Assembly (NCBI RefSeq): GCF_002967765.1
Contig: NZ_PUHY01000004.1
Coordinates: 589,655 to 653,654, forward strand
DNA from: Blastopirellula marina
Lineage (GTDB): Bacteria > Planctomycetota > Planctomycetia > Pirellulales > Pirellulaceae
DNA: 64,000 nucleotides
Direction: 5' to 3'
The notes beneath the pieces are model-generated. The model had not been told where the DNA came from and searched no databases. It worked only from the letters and a program-made list of their open reading frames with translations. Positions within the stretch are counted from its first letter, which is position 1. The number at the start of each line of letters is the position of its first letter. A program made the translations under genes and the position numbers. Positions 8,104-16,128 of this stretch are shown here, in pieces.

Positions 8104-9354
8104 TTAGGAGATTGTGTTGTACGCTTTCGGTTTGTCGGTAAGTTCGGGAATGCGTCCAAAGGCGATTTTGTCTTCCAGGGCGTCTCGATATGCGTGGGTA
8201 TTTGCAAAATAAATTGAGGTTGGACCCCATCGATCGCTAATCGCGTCTAGCGCGTGGGAAAGACGTTGCGACTGCGAGAATTCCTCGAAGAGATATCCTG
8301 ATACTTCGGTCTGGGCAACGAGTTGTCCCACAGTAACGTCTACCTTCTTGAGTCCCCTCAAGTCATAAGGTCGCCGCTTCCACAGCTTTTCCAACTGGTG
8401 CAAAATGGTCAGCGTGTCCTGAACGCAAGGCAATTCGATCTGGGATGAGAAGATCGGCTTGCTGTTGCCGGTCAGGGTGAGTTGCAAACTACGAGCATGG
8501 TAGCCCGTCAGCCGAAGTCTTCGCGCCAATTTACAAGCCAAGAGTACCAAGATGCAGTGGGCTCCCGGCGCATTGCGAAATCGAGGGTCAAGCACGCGAC
8601 CATGCGTGAGCGAACGGCGCTGCGTGGCTGGTTCGGGATTATCGATGCCGTGCAATCCATCCCACCAACTTGCCCCGGACACTGAGCCCCAGATTTGCAA
8701 GGCTCGGCGGCGATCGATCGCCCACAGTTGAGAAAAATCATGAATGCCTGCGTTCGCTAATCGAGTTTCCATCGAACGGCCAATTCCTGGCAAATCGCCC
8801 AGAGGTACCTGCATCAAACGCTCAGCCACTTCATCAATCGGCAGTACGGTCACGGCATCTGGCTTCTTTAGATTGCTCGCGATCTTGGCCAGAAGCCGGG
8901 TTGGGGCGACACCGATCGAGCTCGTTAGCCAAGGCCCAAAGTCGTTTCGAATCTGCCTTCGAATCGCTTCCGCCAAATCGCGAGCCCGCTCGGGCTGTTG
9001 ATACTGGCCGCGAAGACGAATCGTCCACTCATCGATGGAGTAAACGTGGTGTACCTCCGCGCATTGATCGACGCTTGCGAGCAGTTGGTGATGAACCTGG
9101 ACGTAGATGTTGGGTCGAGCGCGGACTAAAACGACGTCGGGACACAAACGCCGCGCGTCGTATACCTTCGTGCCGGTCCGAAGTCCAAACCGCTTTGCTT
9201 CATAGCTGGCCGCAATCAGGCAAGTTGATTCCGACTTCAGCGGAACCACACCGACCGGCCGACCCCGAAGCTCCGGTCGCAGAAATTGCTCGACCGACGC
9301 AAAGAAGGAGTTCATATCCTGCATGATCCAATTCATTTGCGTCATCATAGCCAT
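8104..9354 (-). CDS. Y-family translesion DNA polymerase
   Basis: An error-prone polymerase of the DinB/UmuC superfamily, 416 residues. The first catalytic aspartate is in DMNSFFASVE (residues 13-22) and the second acidic pair is in Y-S-I-D-E-W near residue 118, so the active site is intact. The steric loop S-Y-E-A-K-R-F-G-L-R-T-G and the helix-hairpin-helix L-P-G-I-G-R-S (about 197) are present, followed by the little-finger domain. Several ATG codons lie at the start; a TTGAGG one base before the first favours the ATG at 9348. No RecA, ImuA or DnaE2 gene is adjacent. A symmetric operator-like site lies just upstream. Confidence 0.88.
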   Translation of the reverse strand: MAMMTQMNWIMQDMNSFFASVEQFLRPELRGRPVGVVPLKSESTCLIAASYEAKRFGLRTGTKVYDARRLCPDVVLVRARPNIYVQVHHQLLASVDQCAEVHHVYSIDEWTIRLRGQYQQPERARDLAEAIRRQIRNDFGPWLTSSIGVAPTRLLAKIASNLKKPDAVTVLPIDEVAERLMQVPLGDLPGIGRSMETRLANAGIHDFSQLWAIDRRRALQIWGSVSGASWWDGLHGIDNPEPATQRRSLTHGRVLDPRFRNAPGAHCILVLLACKLARRLRLTGYHARSLQLTLTGNSKPIFSSQIELPCVQDTLTILHQLEKLWKRRPYDLRGLKKVDVTVGQLVAQTEVSGYLFEEFSQSQRLSHALDAISDRWGPTSIYFANTHAYRDALEDKIAFGRIPELTDKPKAYNTIS

Positions 9355-9376
9355 GCCTCAATGTCAGCGAGTGAGT

Positions 9377-9394
9377 AGTGTACATGTATACACT
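9377..9394 (-). promoter_or_regulatory. LexA-like dyad upstream of the Y-family polymerase
   Basis: AGTGTA and TACACT form a perfect inverted repeat with a six-base spacer, 22 bases upstream of the polymerase start. The core TGTA-N6-TACA resembles SOS boxes of the CTGT-N8-ACAG kind. The position fits a repressor site for a damage-inducible gene. The planctomycete LexA motif is not known to me, so the assignment is an inference. Confidence 0.45.
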
Positions 9395-9433
9395 TCATTG
9401 TCGGCAAAGCAAGCAGAGATATCCGCTTCGAAA

Positions 9434-9471
9434 CAAAAAAAGCTCCGGTCGCTGGTAAGCGCACGGAGCTT
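9434..9471 (-). terminator. Terminator of the ffh-rpsP-trmD-rplS cluster
   Basis: AAGCTCCG pairs with CGGAGCTT around a 16-base region that can extend the stem, followed by seven U on the minus strand. It lies about 40 bases after the rplS stop codon. Confidence 0.85.
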
Positions 9472-9512
9472 CTTGGATTTTCTCGCTGTAGGAGAGAAAT
9501 CGACGCGGTGAA

Positions 9513-9863
9513 CTAAACGCGACGTTCTCGCAGGCGGGTTGCCTTACCAACGCGATCGCGGAGGTAGTACAGTTTGGCGCGGCGAACGACACTTCGACGA
9601 GTCACTTCGATCTTCGCGATTTGAGGGCTGTGGACTGGGAACTTCTTTTCGACGCCTTCGCCGGCGACGATGCGGCGGACGACGAACATTTCACGAGTGC
9701 CGCTGCCGCTCTTGGCGATCACGGTACCGATGAATTTCTGGATACGTTCTTTTTGACCTTCGAGAATCTTGGTGTGGACCTCGACGGTGTCGCCGATTTC
9801 GAAGAAGTCGACTTCAGGTTTCAGATAGGTCTGTTCGACCTTTTTCATTAGTTCTTGGCTCAT
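9513..9863 (-). CDS. rplS: 50S ribosomal protein L19
   Basis: Large-subunit protein at the interface with 30S. The 116 residues match the family throughout: F-E-I-G-D-T-V-E-V near 21, the E-G-x-K-E-R-I-Q-K-F-x-G-x-V block near 35-48, F-P-V-H-S-P near 75, and V-R-R-A-K-L-Y-Y-L-R near the C-terminus. A GAAGGAAC site precedes the ATG. It is the last gene of the cluster, 26 bases after trmD. Confidence 0.98.
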   Translation of the reverse strand: MSQELMKKVEQTYLKPEVDFFEIGDTVEVHTKILEGQKERIQKFIGTVIAKSGSGTREMFVVRRIVAGEGVEKKFPVHSPQIAKIEVTRRSVVRRAKLYYLRDRVGKATRLRERRV

Positions 9864-9889
9864 TGCCAGGTTCCTTCTACTACAGCGAA

Positions 9890-10606
9890 TTAACGTTTAT
9901 TTTCATTGGGGTCGTCCGACGGCTTGTTCAGCAGATCGGCGCGACGCACTCTTGTTTTTTCTAGCGACTGTTGTTTCCGCCAAGCGAGGATTTCCTGGTG
10001 ATTACCACCGAGAAGTACCTCTGGAACGCTGAGTCCTCGATATTCACGAGGTCGCGTGTACTGGGGAAACTCGAGCAAACGATTGCCTTCGCTGAAGGAA
10101 TCGTCCACTGCACTTTGTTCGTCACCAAGGACGCCGGGGATTAGGCGGATCACACTGTCGATGATCGCCATGGCTGCGACTTCGCCTCCATTGAGAACAA
10201 AGTCACCCAGCGAAACCTCTTCGGGGTGCAGAAGGTCGATCACGCGTTGATCGAAGCCTTCGTACCGCCCACATATCAGGGTCAACCGCTGCTCTTGGGC
10301 GAGTTCCTCTACCAGTGGTTGATCGAGCGTTTTGCCTTGGGGGCTCAGCAAAATCAAACGTCCAGGAGAAGGGGCCAGCGGCCGGATTTGTTCGATCGCT
10401 TCGACTACCGGCTGCACGCGAATGACCATTCCTGGTCCGCCGCCAAAGGGCCGGTCGTCGACTCGATTGTGTTTGTCGTTGGCCCAGTTCCGCAAATTGT
10501 GGACATGGGCCTCAACTAGCTGCTTATCAATCGCCTTGTTCAATAGGCTTTCGCCCAGGTAGCCCGTGAAAATCTCGGGGAACAAGGTGAGGAGATCGAA
10601 CCGCAT
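9890..10606 (-). CDS. trmD: tRNA (guanine37-N1)-methyltransferase
   Basis: Methylates G37 next to the anticodon of certain tRNAs, using S-adenosylmethionine, and so prevents +1 frameshifting. The 238-residue product shows M-x-F-D-L-L-T-L-F-P-E-I-F at the start, the P-F-G-G-G-P-G-M-V loop near 55, L-S-P-Q-G near 89, C-G-R-Y-E-G-F-D-Q-R-V near 111 (knot region) and the I-x-D-x-V-I-R-L-I-P-G-V-L block near 150. It follows rpsP by only six bases; the rimM gene that commonly lies between them is missing. Confidence 0.97.
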   Translation of the reverse strand: MRFDLLTLFPEIFTGYLGESLLNKAIDKQLVEAHVHNLRNWANDKHNRVDDRPFGGGPGMVIRVQPVVEAIEQIRPLAPSPGRLILLSPQGKTLDQPLVEELAQEQRLTLICGRYEGFDQRVIDLLHPEEVSLGDFVLNGGEVAAMAIIDSVIRLIPGVLGDEQSAVDDSFSEGNRLLEFPQYTRPREYRGLSVPEVLLGGNHQEILAWRKQQSLEKTRVRRADLLNKPSDDPNENKR

Positions 10607-10612
10607 GGCAGC

Positions 10613-11080
10613 TTACGCGCCATCCTCTTTGTTTTCGCTACCTTCGGCAGCGGCTTCCACGGCTTCGCCTTCAGCAGGAGCAGCAGCTTCGGCGCCTTCT
10701 TCGGCCGGTGCTTCTCCTTCAGCAGGAGCCGGAGCTTCTGGTTCGGGTTCTTTGATTTCCACTTTCGGAGGAACGTAAGCAGTCTTGGTCGCCATACGAG
10801 CCAAGGCTTCTTCTTGGGCAGCCACATGGGAGCCGTTGGTGCCGTACTTACGAATCAAAACGGCAACCTTTGGGGAAGGCTGAGCACCAACGCCGATCCA
10901 ATAGTCGACGCGTTCGGTCTTAAGGCTAACCCGAGCATCCTTTTCTTTAATGAAAGGATCGTAGGTGCCGAGGTACTCGATGGCCTTACCATCTCGCGGG
11001 CTGCGAGAATCCATGGCGCAAATACGATAGAACGGACGATGAGTCCGGCCCATCTTCTTCATGCGAATGCGAACTGCCAC
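10613..11080 (-). CDS. rpsP: 30S ribosomal protein S16 with acidic Ala/Glu/Pro-rich tail
   Basis: Small-subunit assembly protein. The first 85 or so residues are a normal S16 (M-A-V-R-I-R-M-K-K-M-G-R at the start, I-E-Y-L-G-T-Y-D-P near 35). About 50 residues of low-complexity sequence rich in Ala, Glu and Pro follow (from about 105 to the C-terminus, 155), making it nearly twice the common length. The tail is likely disordered and surface exposed. The start is GTG with AGGAG nine bases upstream. It lies between ffh (52 bases upstream) and trmD. Confidence 0.96.
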   Translation of the reverse strand: MAVRIRMKKMGRTHRPFYRICAMDSRSPRDGKAIEYLGTYDPFIKEKDARVSLKTERVDYWIGVGAQPSPKVAVLIRKYGTNGSHVAAQEEALARMATKTAYVPPKVEIKEPEPEAPAPAEGEAPAEEGAEAAAPAEGEAVEAAAEGSENKEDGA

Positions 11081-11132
11081 TTAACGTTACTCCTAAGGTA
11101 AATCTGTTAGCACAACATGCTCAACGACGAGG

Positions 11133-12593
11133 TTAACGACGCCGCTTTTTGAGCTTCTTTTTGAGTTTCTTGTGATTCTGGATGTCCTTCGAGGTCATCC
11201 GTTTACCGGTACTTTGTTTCTGTTTTTTGACACGGCCGGTCGGATCCATGAGCTCGCCACTGCGAAGCTTCCGCATCATATCCATTGCACCGCCCATGCC
11301 GCCCCCGGCCATCCCCTTCATCATGGTGGCCATCGAATCAAACTGCTTGAGCAGCTCGTTCACTTCTTGAGGGGAAACGCCTGAGCCTTTGGCGATTCGC
11401 TGACGACGGCTATTGTCGATCAGCTTTGGATTGGATCGTTCGTCTGGGGTCATCGAATCGATCATGCCGCCCAGGCGACGCATCTCTTTCTCGTGGTCGC
11501 CACCTTGCAACAGCTTGCCAAGCTCCCCCATGCCGGGCATCAAGCCGAGCATCTTCTGCATCAGGCCAGGGCGGGCAATCTGATTGAGCTGTTTACGGAA
11601 GTCGTCCAGGGTGAACTGCCCCTTTTGGAGACGTTCCTGCGTCTTTTGAACTTGTTCCTGATCGAACTCGCGCTGGGCCAGTTCAAACATCGAGAGGATA
11701 TCGCCCATCCCCAAGATGCGGCTGGCCATACGATCAGGATGGAACGGTTCCAGACCGTCCATGTGCTCGCTGACGCCAATGAACTTGATGGGCACGCCGG
11801 TGACATGCTTGACCGAAAGCAACGCACCACCACGGGCGTCACCGTCAAGCTTGGTCATCATCACGCCGTCCAGCTCTAAAGCATCATTAAATGCTTTAGC
11901 ACTATTGACCGCGTCTTGCCCGGTCATGCCGTCGACCACCAGGTAAACCTGGTCGGGCTGAACTTTTAGGTCGATCGTTTTGAGCTGGTTCATCAGCTCT
12001 TCGTCGATCGCCAAACGGCCTGCCGTATCAAGGATCACCACGTCGATGCCATTATCGCGGGCATGCTTTACCGCGTTCTGGCAGACGGCGATCGGGTCGG
12101 ATGCACCCTCTTCGCTGTAAACGAGCGTGTCGACACTTTCGCCGACAACGTGCAACTGGTGCACAGCTGCGGGACGCTGAAGGTCGGCCGCGACCAGCAA
12201 GGCTTTTTTGCCTTCTTGACCGATCAAGCGAGCTAACTTACCGCAGGTGGTGGTCTTACCGGCACCCTGCAGACCGCACATCATCAGCACGGTGACATCG
12301 GGTTTCAGGTGCAGCGAAGGATCGGAATCGCCACCGAGGATATCGACCAGGGATTCCTGAACGATACCGACGAGCTGTTGTTCGGGTTTGAGCGATTTCA
12401 GAACGTCTTGTCCGATTGCTTTGTCGGACACGTCTTTCATGAAATCTTTGACGACCGTGTAGCTTACGTCTGCTTCGAGCAGCGCGTTCTCGACCATCTT
12501 CAGGCCTTCCCGCATGTTCGCTTCGGTCAATCGGCCTTGTCCGCGCAGCGTCTTAAACGCCGATCGTAAGCCGTCTTGTAACGAATCAAACAT
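11133..12593 (-). CDS. ffh: Signal recognition particle protein Ffh
   Basis: The SRP GTPase that binds signal sequences and 4.5S RNA and targets ribosomes to the membrane. It has 486 residues: an N domain (1-90), a G domain with G-L-Q-G-A-G-K-T-T (about 109-117), D-T-A-G-R-L (about 190) and T-K-L-D-G-D-A-R-G-G (about 247), and a methionine-rich M domain (about 325-435). It ends in a very basic Lys/Arg tail. The closeness to rpsP (52 bases, no terminator) suggests a common transcript ffh-rpsP-trmD-rplS. Confidence 0.98.
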   Translation of the reverse strand: MFDSLQDGLRSAFKTLRGQGRLTEANMREGLKMVENALLEADVSYTVVKDFMKDVSDKAIGQDVLKSLKPEQQLVGIVQESLVDILGGDSDPSLHLKPDVTVLMMCGLQGAGKTTTCGKLARLIGQEGKKALLVAADLQRPAAVHQLHVVGESVDTLVYSEEGASDPIAVCQNAVKHARDNGIDVVILDTAGRLAIDEELMNQLKTIDLKVQPDQVYLVVDGMTGQDAVNSAKAFNDALELDGVMMTKLDGDARGGALLSVKHVTGVPIKFIGVSEHMDGLEPFHPDRMASRILGMGDILSMFELAQREFDQEQVQKTQERLQKGQFTLDDFRKQLNQIARPGLMQKMLGLMPGMGELGKLLQGGDHEKEMRRLGGMIDSMTPDERSNPKLIDNSRRQRIAKGSGVSPQEVNELLKQFDSMATMMKGMAGGGMGGAMDMMRKLRSGELMDPTGRVKKQKQSTGKRMTSKDIQNHKKLKKKLKKRRR

Positions 12594-12778
12594 AGGAAAT
12601 TTCGCTTAGGGTCGAGATTTCTGGTTCATCGGGGAAGTTCGCGTTTAGTCCGGATATCTTGGCCGTTTTATCGGCGAAACATATCTACGGACCACTCCCG
12701 AGAGATGGGTCGAAACGCGTATTCTAGCGAACCCAACGCCAGATTGGCAATTGGTAATAGGACGATGAGCGGCGATTT

Positions 12779-12815
12779 CCGGCGGATCGCCCCCATAACG
12801 AGGGTCAGATCCGCC
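12779..12815 (-). repeat. Inverted repeat between the NHL gene and ffh
   Basis: GGCGGATC pairs with GATCCGCC around about 20 bases, 30 bases after the stop codon of the NHL-repeat lipoprotein gene. It could be a transcript-ending hairpin, but no U run is present. The rest of 12594-12846 shows no gene. Confidence 0.45.
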
Positions 12816-12846
12816 GAGCGGAAATTCATAAGGTGGCGGGAACTGC

Positions 12847-14640
12847 CTATTTTTGGACCGCTTCTGCCGGGGCTTCGGGACGCTGTTTAACTGGTAGTGG
12901 TTCGAGACCATTGATGGTCAGCGTCGAAACTTGGTTCGTCTTCAAATCGAGGACACGAATCAAATGATTGTTGGTGTCCGCGATGTAAAGCTTGCCTCCA
13001 GCATGAGTTAAGCCTGCCGGTTCGTCAAATTGGGCAGGATCGTCGGCTGTGCCTGGCTTGCCGGTTCCGGCGATCGTCTTGACGAAGCCTGTTTTGGCAT
13101 CGATCGACTTGATCTTGTTGTTGTAAGTGTCGGCGGTGTAAATGATTCCGTCGACGTAGCAGACGCCCAGAGCGTGTTGAAGCTTCGCCCTGCGAGCAGT
13201 TCCGTCGATGTCGCCGAACGTAAACAAACGAGCTGACGAAAGCTTGGATGTTCCCACTAACGTGCCCACAGATCCACGTGGGTTGAAGGGGACTTCGCGA
13301 ATGGAGCTACCTTCGCTATCGGCGACGAACAACGTTTTCCCGTCAGAGGTAAGCCCCGAGGGCTGAGCGAACGAGGAAAACCCTTGTTGGTACGGGATCG
13401 CAGGGAGCAGAGGGCCGTCGACGATATCTTCTCGTCCGTTACCGGCGTAAGGGCCGATTTCTGACTCGTCGAGCTTCATTTTCCAGATCTGGTGAGGACC
13501 TGCCATGGCGATGTAAAGGCTATCGCCATGAGGCCAGAGTGCCCAGGGACTGTTGATGGCCGTTGTCTTCGGTGTCCCTATGAACCGTGGCGGAAGATTA
13601 TCGAGGCTGGCGTTCTCACCCATGCCGGGCCACGTTTCATTGCTGCTGCCTTGACGGCCAACACCAGCGATCGTCTCGACTTTCTTGTCTGCGAGATTGA
13701 TTTTTCGCAGTAAATGATTCTCGGTGTCGGCCACATACAAAGTGTCCTGGACGAGCGCCATCCCCTGCGGGTGATCGAATTGGGCTTCGGAATAGGCTCC
13801 GTCTGCCGCGCCGATCTCGCCCGTACCGATGACCTCTTGCAGTTCGCCATCCAGGCTGGAGATTACGATTCGATTGTGATTCGAGTCCGCGATGAACAGG
13901 CGTCCCGACTTTTCGTCCGCAAGGATCTTTCCCGGAAAACGCAACGGAGTTGGCTTTTGGCTGTAAGCCAGTAAATCAAATTGAATCGGCTTTTCGTCGA
14001 GCGAACCATTCGCACGGTAATAAGGAATTGCCCCATCCAGGATGCCGCGAATATCGTCGGCCAGGAACTCGCCTCGGCGGAGGTAAACGACATTTCCTTC
14101 CGGATCGATCAGGTACATCGTCGGCCAACTACTAACGGAGTAGTTGTTCCAAATTTTCAAGTTATTGTCGTTGACCACGGGATGCTCGATCTCGTAGCGG
14201 AGGATGGCTTCCTCGATGTTTTTGGCATCCTTTTCGTTCTCGAACTTCGCAGAGTGAACACCAATGACGACCAATTGGTTCGCATAATCGTGCTCCAACT
14301 CCTTTAGTTCTGGGAGGATGTGCATGCAGTTGATGCAGCAGTAGGTCCAGAAGTCGAGCAAGACGAACTTTCCTTTAAGGTCCTTCAGCTCAACGGGGCC
14401 TTTGGTGTTCAGCCATTCCATGTCGCGTGGGAAGGGAGGTGCTGGGATCCGGACTTTGAACGGATTGTCCATCTCCTTGGCAACGAATTGCGCGTCACCT
14501 GCCATCGGTTGAGGCTCTTGCTCTTCCGCCATGGCGAATGAGTTGGTGGTTGAGTTACTACAGCCAACTAGCAAAAGCACCAAAGCAGCTATGGCTAGCT
14601 TGCGCAAGCTCGGCAAGAAAAAATTATCCAGGGTGGTCAT
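12847..14640 (-). CDS. NHLRC2-like lipoprotein (thioredoxin domain plus NHL repeats)
   Basis: An exported protein of 597 residues. The start at 14640 has GGAAGGT upstream. Residues 1-25 form a lipoprotein signal ending in L-V-G-C, so Cys25 or so is the lipid anchor. A thioredoxin fold (about 65-200) carries the W-T-Y-C-C-I-N-C-M-H active site, the same signature as animal NHLRC2 and bacterial homologues. The rest is a beta propeller of NHL repeats (recurring A-D-T/S-x-N-N/H). Such proteins are thought to act in redox or protein-quality roles, but the substrate is unknown. It is divergent from the DUF1573 gene. Confidence 0.88.
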   Translation of the reverse strand: MTTLDNFFLPSLRKLAIAALVLLLVGCSNSTTNSFAMAEEQEPQPMAGDAQFVAKEMDNPFKVRIPAPPFPRDMEWLNTKGPVELKDLKGKFVLLDFWTYCCINCMHILPELKELEHDYANQLVVIGVHSAKFENEKDAKNIEEAILRYEIEHPVVNDNNLKIWNNYSVSSWPTMYLIDPEGNVVYLRRGEFLADDIRGILDGAIPYYRANGSLDEKPIQFDLLAYSQKPTPLRFPGKILADEKSGRLFIADSNHNRIVISSLDGELQEVIGTGEIGAADGAYSEAQFDHPQGMALVQDTLYVADTENHLLRKINLADKKVETIAGVGRQGSSNETWPGMGENASLDNLPPRFIGTPKTTAINSPWALWPHGDSLYIAMAGPHQIWKMKLDESEIGPYAGNGREDIVDGPLLPAIPYQQGFSSFAQPSGLTSDGKTLFVADSEGSSIREVPFNPRGSVGTLVGTSKLSSARLFTFGDIDGTARRAKLQHALGVCYVDGIIYTADTYNNKIKSIDAKTGFVKTIAGTGKPGTADDPAQFDEPAGLTHAGGKLYIADTNNHLIRVLDLKTNQVSTLTINGLEPLPVKQRPEAPAEAVQK

Positions 14641-15035
14641 GGATGTTACCTTCCGAATTTGGGGGCGGGGTTCCAATGGAATTGGACCGATTTGAGCGGA
14701 AAAAGGCTGTATGTATTCGTACAATACCAGATAGCCTACCGGCAAAGGGACATCAATGTTTCTTTCGATTCCCGCAAACTAACTAGGTTGCTATCGCATC
14801 AAGGCCAAGCTGGCAGCGAGGAACTTAAAAAAATACTGGGGTGGGCATAGAATTTAGCCGACAAAGTATAACGATTATAGCGATTAATCTGGCATCAGCC
14901 GGAAACGATATTTTCGAACGTGCCCCCATGAACGTGCTATCTTTGGTGGAATGGTCGATAAGCGGACGGGACTAAGTCGATTCCGTGACCCCCTACCTCT
15001 TTTAACCTACCCGCCAAATATCGGAGGATCCAACC
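14641..15035. other. Divergent promoter region
   Basis: About 395 bases between the minus-strand NHLRC2-like gene and the plus-strand DUF1573 gene. No gene or repeat is seen; it should hold both promoters. The ribosome binding site TCGGAGGATC of the DUF1573 gene is at 15020-15029. Confidence 0.5.
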
Positions 15036-16037
15036 GTGTATCGAAAGCTATGGCTCGCTGTTTGTCTGGTACCCATGTTTGCAACACTGGGAATGAGTCA
15101 GGACTGGGCGAACAAGATGTTCAAAGTGCGTACGCACGATTTTGGCAACGTGGCGAAAGGGGCCAAAGTTTTCTACGAGTTCGAACTGCAAAACATCTAC
15201 GAAGAAGATGTCCATATCGCAAGCGTTCGCTCGAGTTGCGGCTGCACTAGCCCCTCGATCAAGAACGACACGTTGAAAACATGGGATAAGGGCGCCATCG
15301 TCGCCAAGCTGAATACCGATAGCTTCCTGGGCCATAAGTCAGCGACCGTTACGGTTACGATCGATAAACCGTTCTACGCGGAAGTCCAGTTGAACGTTTC
15401 GACCAATATCCGCGGCGACGTTGTGTTCGAGCCAGGTTCGGTTCAATTCGGCACGGTTGAAAAGGGAGAAGGTGGTGTCGCTAAGGTGCATGTCAGCCAG
15501 GCTGGCCGCAGCGATTGGACAATCACCGACGTTCGTAGTAACGATGACTTCCTCGGTGTTGAGATGCTGGAAACCAACCGTGGCGGCGGCCGTGTGGGTT
15601 ACGACCTGACGGTGCGTTTGAAGGAAAACGCCCCGGTCGGATTCATCTCCAGTCAGTTGGCATTGATCACCAACGACGGTCGGGCACCTTCGATTCCCTT
15701 GAACGTCGAAGGTAAAGTCGAATCGCCGCTGAACGTCAGCCCAGGTGCCCTTCAGTTGGGCGAACTCAAGCCAGGTGAGTCGACCGAAAAGAAATTGATC
15801 GTGCGAGCTAATAAGCCATTCAAGATCACCGGAGTCAAGTGTGACAACGAGTGTTTCAAGTTCGCTGAACTGCCAAGCGAAGCCAAGAAAATGCACTTCC
15901 TGCCACTCACCTTCACCGCAGGCGTCGACGGTGGTAAGGTCGCTGAAAAGATCGTGATCGAGACCGATCTCGCTGGCGGCACCGAAGGTGAATCGGTCGC
16001 CACTGCTGTTGTTCTCGGTGGCAAGTCGGAAACCTAA
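15036..16037 (+). CDS. Secreted DUF1573 protein
   Basis: A 333-residue exported protein of unknown function. A GTG start with GGAGGATC upstream is followed by a signal peptide ending about residue 21. The DUF1573 domain (about 28-120) has the D-F-G-x-V-x-x-G opening and the S-C-G-C-T motif near 67, a Cys pair typical of the family. Two further immunoglobulin-like segments follow (about 130-220 and 230-325) with repeated L-Q-L-G/V-Q-F-G-x-V-x-x-G strands. The family is frequent in Bacteroidetes and planctomycetes. A strong terminator follows. Confidence 0.88.
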   Translation: MYRKLWLAVCLVPMFATLGMSQDWANKMFKVRTHDFGNVAKGAKVFYEFELQNIYEEDVHIASVRSSCGCTSPSIKNDTLKTWDKGAIVAKLNTDSFLGHKSATVTVTIDKPFYAEVQLNVSTNIRGDVVFEPGSVQFGTVEKGEGGVAKVHVSQAGRSDWTITDVRSNDDFLGVEMLETNRGGGRVGYDLTVRLKENAPVGFISSQLALITNDGRAPSIPLNVEGKVESPLNVSPGALQLGELKPGESTEKKLIVRANKPFKITGVKCDNECFKFAELPSEAKKMHFLPLTFTAGVDGGKVAEKIVIETDLAGGTEGESVATAVVLGGKSET

Positions 16038-16072
16038 GAACGACGGTTTCCGAATCTTTGAATCAAATAGGA

Positions 16073-16108
16073 AGGCCTGCGTTCCCTCTGAACGTAGGCC
16101 TTTTTTTA
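16073..16108 (+). terminator. Terminator after the DUF1573 gene
   Basis: A 12-base-pair stem (AGGCCTGCGTTC with GAACGTAGGCCT, one mismatch) with a five-base loop is followed by seven T. Confidence 0.9.
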
Positions 16109-16128
16109 TTGTTCGATACGTTCCAGTG

